From assembly GCF_933775445.1 (NCBI RefSeq), contig NC_065875.1:4539001-4603000 (forward strand): DNA of 64,000 bases, given 5' to 3'. Made by a program: the position numbers and the translations under genes. The notes below the pieces were generated by a model. The model did no database searches and was not told where the DNA came from. It saw nothing but the letters and a program-made list of their open reading frames with translations. How positions within the stretch are numbered: position 1 is the stretch's first letter; every line of letters starts with the position of its first letter. Below, in pieces: positions 59,271-64,000 of the stretch. The DNA is from Argentina anserina (lineage: Eukaryota > Streptophyta > Magnoliopsida > Rosales > Rosaceae).

Positions 59271-61966
59271 TTCTAGCAGTAAAATGATTGCTGTTCACTC
59301 GGATTTTTTAATAGGTTGGTTGGGACGAGTCAACTGCTGGGGAAAGGCGTAATCGGGTCTCAATCTGGGAAATTGAGCCTGTTACTGCTCCATTTTTCAT
59401 CTGTCCCCCACCATTCTTCAGATCAAAGCGACCTAGGCAACTAGGAATGCCAGGTAAATGTTGTTATAGGGATTATATCCTTGTCTTAAGCTAGCTTTGA
59501 CACTTCACCTCATGTGAAATTTGGTTCCCCACATTGTATGCTTAAATATTGTGGCATCTGATTGACCTTGATTTCCCTTGTGCAGATGATGAATCCTCTG
59601 ATTTAGATAACCTTTTTAAGAGGACAATGCCTTGGCTTGGTGATGATATGTGCATGAAGGATCCCCAGGTTCTACCTGGCCTAAGCTTAGTCCAGTGGAT
59701 GAACATGCAACAAAATTCTTCCTTGGCTGGTTCTATGCAGCCAAATTATATGCATCCTCCCTTTTCTGGTTCTGTTATGCAAAACCTTACTGGTGTGGAT
59801 CTTTCTCGGCAGATGGGCTTGTCAGCGCCTCAAATACCTCAGCCAAATAATTTACAGTACAATGCCCAGCGGTTACCCCAGCAAGTGCAACAGCTTGACC
59901 AATTACCAAAGATGCAGTCCACTATAAACCCATTAGCATCCATGGTGCAACGACAGCAACAGATGGGTGATATGACACAAGTAGCCAGCCAAGCTCAGTC
60001 CCCTCTTCTGCAACCTCAGTCCCATGTCCAAGCTAACAATATTCTTCAGCAGCAATCTCTTACTCAAAATCAACTTCAAAGAAACCTTCCTCAGAACTTA
60101 CAGCAGCACCAACAACAGCAACAGCAGCAGCACCAACAAATTGTGGGTCAAAGTCAACAGCAAAATTTTATGCAGACTCCACTACCGGATCCAATTAACC
60201 AACAATTACACCATTTCTCTGATAATCAGCTTCAACTTCAACTATTACAGAAACTTCAACAGCAACAGCAATCATACTTAGCACAGCAGGCACTGCAACA
60301 ACAGCCTACTCAACTTCTCCAGCTCCAGGACCAGCAGAGGCAATTGTTGGATGCGTCTCAGAGCTTCCCCATGTCCTCAACTCCTAGCCAAATGCAAGAT
60401 ATGCCTTTATCAGCACCAACCTCACATCCTCAGTCAAGAGAAATGCCACAGCAGCTGACTATTAATACTAATAGCCAGCCTAATGGTCCATTCTCGCATT
60501 TACAGCAGCAGCCAAAGCTTCAACAGCAGCAATCTGGCATGCTGGCCGAAATGTCGGGGCATATGGGACTTCCTGCAACTGGCACATGCAATCAGCTCTC
60601 TAGAGCTGGTAGTGGTATGATGGCAGGAGTTGCAGGAGCAGGGCAGTCGGGGTTAACAGATGAGGGTCCCTCGTGTTCCACTTCACCCTCCACAAACAAC
60701 TGTCCAATTGTAACTCAACCATTGATGAACAACAGGGCTCAGCGAAACACATCAACCGGAGAGGACATGGCTCAGTCTGCAAACATGGTTATGAGCTCAA
60801 GTGCCTTAGAGACAATGCCATCCAATGGAAACTTTGTGAAACAGCACAAGTCTGAAGTCAAGCCTTCAGTGAACATCACTAGGAACCAAAGTCAAGGGAC
60901 GCTCAACCCACAGACATACCTGAATGGTGCAGCTGCTCAAACAGATTACTTGGACACTTCATCTTCAACAACATCAGCCGGCCTCTCTCAAAATGATGTC
61001 CATTTACAGCACAGTAATACTCCATTGACTTTCAACCCACAGTCAATGTTGTTCAGAGAACCAAGTCAAGAAGTGGAAGTTCAGGTCGATCAGAGAAATA
61101 ATGTTTCATATGGTTCTAACATTGATGGCCAACTGCCAATGCCTTTGAGTTCTGATCCTCTTTTGGAGAAGGGCATGGCGGGGATAGGAAAGGAATTTAC
61201 AAATAATATCACTTCAGGAGGCATGCTTGGAAACTTTGAAAATTCAAAAGATGCTCAGCAAGAGCTTTCTTCTTCAATGGTTTCCCAGTCCTTTGGAGTT
61301 CCAGATATGACATTTCAATCGATCGACTCCAATATAAATGATAGCAGTTTTCTGGATGGTGCCTCATGGGCGGCACCAGCAGCACAATTTCAGCGGTTGC
61401 GAACGTACACCAAGGTTGAACATTTTGAAATATAAATTTAAGCAAAGCCATCTCTTGCTAGCTTTAAAATCATTTTATTTTGGCTCTAACTTGTGGTTAA
61501 TATTTTTGTAAAGGTGTACAAACGTGGAGCTGTTGGGAGATCTATAGATATTACACGCTACTCTGGTTATGATGAGCTGAAGCATGATCTGGCTCGTCGG
61601 TTTGGTATAGAAGGACAGCTAGAGGACCGAGGGAGAGTTGGTTGGAAACTAGTCTATGTAGATCATGAGAATGATGTTCTGCTAGTTGGAGATGACCCTT
61701 GGGAGTAAGTATCTGTCCCATTTTCAGTTACTTTTACGAATCATCTCTCTGTTTTGCATAACTTTGTTATCATCCTTGGGTATATTCTGTAAATTACACT
61801 CATACTAGTTGGCTATTGGTATTTCAGGGAGTTTGTGAACTGTGTTCGGTGCATCAAGATTCTGTCCCCGCAAGAAGTCCAGCAGATGAGCTTGGATGGA
61901 GATTTTGGGGGCAATGCAGTGCTCCCAAATCAAGCTTGCAGCAGCTCTGATGGCGGAAATGCCTAG
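56540..61966 (+). CDS. ARF19: Auxin response factor, ARF7/ARF19 class (activator)
   Basis: Nuclear transcription factor that binds TGTCTC auxin-response elements and is held by Aux/IAA repressors until auxin removes them. Fourteen coding exons, all with GT/AG borders and in phase: 56540-56597, 56833-56951, 57479-57577, 57675-57731, 57811-57966, 58046-58130, 58233-58323, 58507-58671, 58800-58922, 59151-59226, 59315-59453, 59586-61414, 61514-61704, 61828-61966; total 1108 codons plus stop. N-terminal dimerisation part [21 protein letters not shown]3 DNA-binding domain from about residue 133 ([40 protein letters not shown]); ancillary dimer domain ([32 protein letters not shown]). A long Gln-rich middle region encoded by one exon marks an activator. 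C-terminal PB1 domain from about residue 1000 ([20 protein letters not shown], acidic [17 protein letters not shown]). Length and the wording FKR-MPW and LSLVQWM place it with ARF7/19 rather than ARF6/8. The start is the first ATG after the uORFs. No defects seen. Confidence 0.93.
58418..58439. repeat. (AT)n microsatellite in ARF intron 7
   Basis: About 11 AT units between exons 7 and 8. Confidence 0.9.
59234..59268. repeat. (CT)n microsatellite in ARF intron 10
   Basis: About 17 CT units a few bases after the donor of exon 10. Read through, it would give an artificial Leu-Ser run; it is intronic. Confidence 0.92.
60080..60330 (+). repeat. CAG/CAA-rich poly-glutamine coding tract in ARF
   Basis: Encodes clusters such as [13 protein letters not shown] and [18 protein letters not shown] interruptions break up CAG runs. 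Length variation here would change the activation domain without breaking the frame. Confidence 0.85.
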
Positions 61967-62460
61967 TATAGTGTACGAAACTGCTGACAATTTTTTCTTC
62001 CTCATAGGAGCTTTAATGTTGTATGGGAAATATCTTTCATGGTGATCAGCAACGCACAAGACCAAACTTTGGTCTTTGTGGTCACTTGCCGCTTGCCACT
62101 TGCCACTTGCCACTCTGGAGCATGCTAAGTTAAGAAGTGATCTTCTGATATTCAGTGGTTTCTAGCTTTGGCACAGCTCTAACATAAGCACCGGATGAAG
62201 CTGAAGTTCTTGAAAGTAGTATCCGTATACGAATTTCGTGATGTTTCTAGTAGAATATGTTGAGGGGAGGGCCGATTTCACGCCTACTGAAGAGCCTGTT
62301 ATGGTACACTTGTATTTCCATAATGCTGTTGTAAAATCAGTATCAAAGTTAATTAGTGATTTAGTGTTTGAATTTTTTCAAGTTCGTTGTAAAAATCAGT
62401 ATCAGAACGTTTTTATTGCGCAGTTTCAAGTTGTAAATGTGTAGACCCCTGGAATGAAAG
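61967..62460 (+). other. ARF 3' untranslated region (inferred)
   Basis: No gene on either strand. It holds a small direct repeat cacttgccacttgccac at 62095-62113 and an AATGAA polyadenylation-like signal near 62452. The end point is not fixed. Confidence 0.45.
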
Positions 62461-62802
62461 TGGTTATGTGCGTTTGGAAAGCTATGGCGATAACAAACAC
62501 AGAATGAAGATTAGAGTCACCAGCACTTCCTCTATGAACAAACTGAAATTATACCAGCAGCAAGTTGTGGGTGCTGTCACCCGGCTCTTCAAATGTACTT
62601 GCATAACAGAGTTCGCAATGACCAGAAAGAGTAGTTAACCGGAGGAGCAAGTGGATCGCCTGAAAACTCAGTTGGAGATTCCTTGTAGCCTCAATTAATG
62701 ACACTAGATCGTCAAATCACATAGGCATGTTCAGTCATTCACAACATTCTAAAGAGCATCACTGTAAGCAAAATAAGTAGATGCGTAGATGATGTAAACT
62801 TT

Positions 62803-62804
<2 letters not shown>

Positions 62805-62843
<39 letters not shown>
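62805..62843. repeat. (AG)n microsatellite
   Basis: About 19 AG units, 20 bp from the 3' end of the tRNA gene. Confidence 0.92.
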
Positions 62844-62846
<3 letters not shown>

Positions 62847-62863
62847 AAAACAAAAACAAAAGA

Positions 62864-62935
62864 GGGGCATTCCGAGAATTGAACTCGGGACCTCTCGCAC
62901 CCTAAGCGAGAATCATACCACTAGACCAAATGCCC
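62864..62935 (-). tRNA. tRNA-Pro (anticodon AGG)
   Basis: The minus strand gives GGGCATTTGGTCTAGTGG at the 5' end (A-box), anticodon stem-loop CTCGC-TTAGGGT-GCGAG with anticodon AGG reading CCU proline codons, and a B-box arm CCGAG-TTCAATT-CTCGG. The acceptor strand AATGCCC pairs fully with GGGCATT. It is 71 bases plus discriminator, with no intron and CCA not encoded, as usual in plants. It is transcribed by RNA polymerase III from its internal boxes. It lies between the ARF 3' end and the HEN2-like gene, antisense to both. Confidence 0.95.
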
Positions 62936-63097
62936 TTGATTGTTAGTTAAGGCCTAAATAAAATGTAGATTTAGAGAACCCAAACGAAACAAGAACGAGC
63001 CCGACCCGGCCCGGATAACCTCAGTCGGATCCAAAAACCCAGCTAAAGTAGCCAACGGCCATAAACAAAGGCAACCACGGTTACTGTAAATCCCTCT

Positions 63098-63131
63098 AAA
63101 ACCCTATCTTTCCTCATTTTCAAAACCCTAA
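63098..63131 (+). promoter_or_regulatory. two telo-box motifs upstream of the HEN2-like gene
   Basis: AAACCCTAT at 63098-63106 and AAACCCTAA at 63123-63131, about 70-100 bases before the start codon. Telo-boxes are common near the starts of plant genes for ribosome and RNA-processing factors. The motif is seen; function is inferred. Confidence 0.5.
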
Positions 63132-63197
63132 TTTCCAGATCTCCTCTGTTCAAATCAAAAACTCCAACTCACACAACACCGGTCTCCAATTTCAGCA

Positions 63198-64000
63198 ATG
63201 GAAGACGAATCCCAACAAACCCTAGGAAAGCGAAAAGAGCCAGAGCCTTCCGAAACAGCCCCTAACCCTAACGACGCCTCACCGCTGAAGCGCCGCAACT
63301 TCACCCGAACATGCCTCCACGAGGTCGCCGTCCCCGCCGGCTACTCTCCGACCAAGGACGAGTCCCTCCACGGCACCCTCTCAAGCCCCTCCTACGAAGG
63401 CCCCATGGCCAAGTCCTACAAGTTCGACCTCGATCCCTTCCAGAAGATCTCCGTCGCGTGCCTCGAGCGCAACGAGTCGGTGCTCGTCTCGGCGCACACG
63501 TCGGCCGGAAAGACCGCGGTGGCGGAGTACGCGATCGCGATGGCGTTCCGGGACAAGCAGAGGGTGATCTACACCTCCCCGGTGAAGGCCTTGAGTAATC
63601 AGAAGTACAGAGAGTTCAATCAGGAGTTTGGCGACGTCGGACTGATGACCGGAGACGTGACGATTTCGCCGAACGCCAGCTGTCTAGTTATGACTACTGA
63701 GATTCTGAGGGGAATGCTGTACAGGGGATCAGAGGTTTTGAAGGAAGTTGCTTGGGTGATTTTCGACGAGATACATTACATGAAGGATAGGGAGAGAGGT
63801 GTAGTGTGGGAGGAGAGCATTATATTCATGCCGCCGGCGGTTAAGATGGTGTTTCTTTCGGCCACAATGTCGAATGCCACCGAGTTTGCAGAGTGGATTT
63901 GCAATGTGCACAAGCAGCCGTGTCATGTGGTGTACACGGATTTTAGGCCGACGCCATTGAGGCATTATATATTTCCGGTGGGTGGGACGGGGTTGCATCT
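63198..64000 (+). CDS. HEN2: HEN2-like DExH-box RNA helicase (Mtr4 family), 5' part
   Basis: ATP-dependent 3'-5' RNA helicase that feeds nucleoplasmic RNAs to the nuclear exosome (NEXT-like role in plants). Open from ATG 63198 for 267 codons to the window edge without a stop; the full family length is about 1000 residues, so the gene continues beyond. N-terminus [20 protein letters not shown], then the linker [20 protein letters not shown] typical of HEN2 rather than MTR4. Motif I AHTSAGKT (residues 95-102 approximately), Ia [16 protein letters not shown], Ib region [20 protein letters not shown], motif II DEIH in [15 protein letters not shown], motif III SATMSN, and [11 protein letters not shown]. 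These residues are all intact. The first part is GC-rich at third positions. An alternative is MTR4, but the HEVAVP and [14 protein letters not shown] wording favours HEN2. Confidence 0.93.
   Translation, partial: MEDESQQTLGKRKEPEPSETAPNPNDASPLKRRNFTRTCLHEVAVPAGYSPTKDESLHGTLSSPSYEGPMAKSYKFDLDPFQKISVACLERNESVLVSAHTSAGKTAVAEYAIAMAFRDKQRVIYTSPVKALSNQKYREFNQEFGDVGLMTGDVTISPNASCLVMTTEILRGMLYRGSEVLKEVAWVIFDEIHYMKDRERGVVWEESIIFMPPAVKMVFLSATMSNATEFAEWICNVHKQPCHVVYTDFRPTPLRHYIFPVGGTGLH

Noticed and set aside
59140..59352. 70-codon frame with a Leu-Ser run
   Set aside because: It is ARF exon 10 plus the intronic (CT)n tract; the real splice donor is at 59227.
60600..60782. Antisense frames inside the ARF long exon
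   Set aside because: Shadows of the coding strand, with no domain or initiation context.
1..64000. CRISPR arrays, operons, phage or a novel multi-gene system
   Set aside because: The sequence is plant nuclear DNA. Every tandem or interspersed repeat found is explained by transposons, minisatellites or gene duplication.

Overview
The window is nuclear DNA of a flowering plant, a eudicot. The evidence is a 14-exon ARF7/ARF19-type auxin response factor, a HEN2-type exosome helicase, a coiled-coil NLR resistance-gene remnant, a eukaryotic tRNA-Pro, a Cassandra TRIM with its 5S-rRNA-like promoter, Copia elements with tRNA-Met primer sites, and hAT and Mutator non-autonomous elements. The repeat types suggest Rosaceae (strawberry/rose-like), but I cannot prove that from sequence alone. 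No bacterial operon, CRISPR array or phage is present.

Layout. 1-8.4 kb is transposon ground: a 1.2-kb foldback Mutator-like element with a perfect 9-bp target duplication (683-1884), an LTR remnant, a 30-bp minisatellite, and a decayed 3.8-kb hAT element (4634-8412) that carries both a ZMYM1/TTF-type transposase pseudogene and an intron-containing fragment of an FtsH-type AAA gene. 8.7-11.6 kb is a single 2.9-kb solo LTR with a perfect 5-bp duplication, sitting inside an older coding remnant. 11.9-13.6 kb is a direct copy of the 3' end of the NLR found at 20.7-26.2 kb. 13.9-18.1 kb holds LINE (zf-RVT and RNase H) fragments and two hAT-type MITEs. 20.7-26.2 kb is an RPS2/RPS5-like CC-NBS-LRR pseudogene with its kinase-2 region deleted and several frameshifts. 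28.1-28.5 kb is a piece of the splicing-factor gene SLU7.

29.9-48.2 kb is a nest of retrotransposons. An old LINE fragment (minus strand) is interrupted by two minus-strand Copia elements: one old (29927-35780, TSD ttaaa) and one young (35923-40173, TSD ttatc, about 3 LTR differences in 192 bp) that has lost its reverse-transcriptase core. Next comes a terminal-inverted-repeat element containing a third, plus-strand, decayed Copia. 50.6-51.4 kb is a three-LTR Cassandra array. 52.9-54.1 kb is a second copy of the foldback Mutator-like element.

56.1-64 kb is the euchromatic, gene-bearing end. It holds the intact ARF7/19-like gene (56540-61966, 1108 codons plus stop, every splice junction in phase), tRNA-Pro(AGG) on the minus strand at 62864-62935, and the intact 5' part of a HEN2-like DExH helicase starting at 63198 and running off the window. 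These three are the only clearly functional genes. ARF acts in auxin-dependent transcription and HEN2 in nucleoplasmic RNA decay; nothing here links them functionally. I found no undescribed multi-gene system. The most interesting material is in the mobile elements: E2F-like sites carried on the foldback elements, a hAT element with a host gene fragment, and the nested retrotransposon history that the target duplications reveal.
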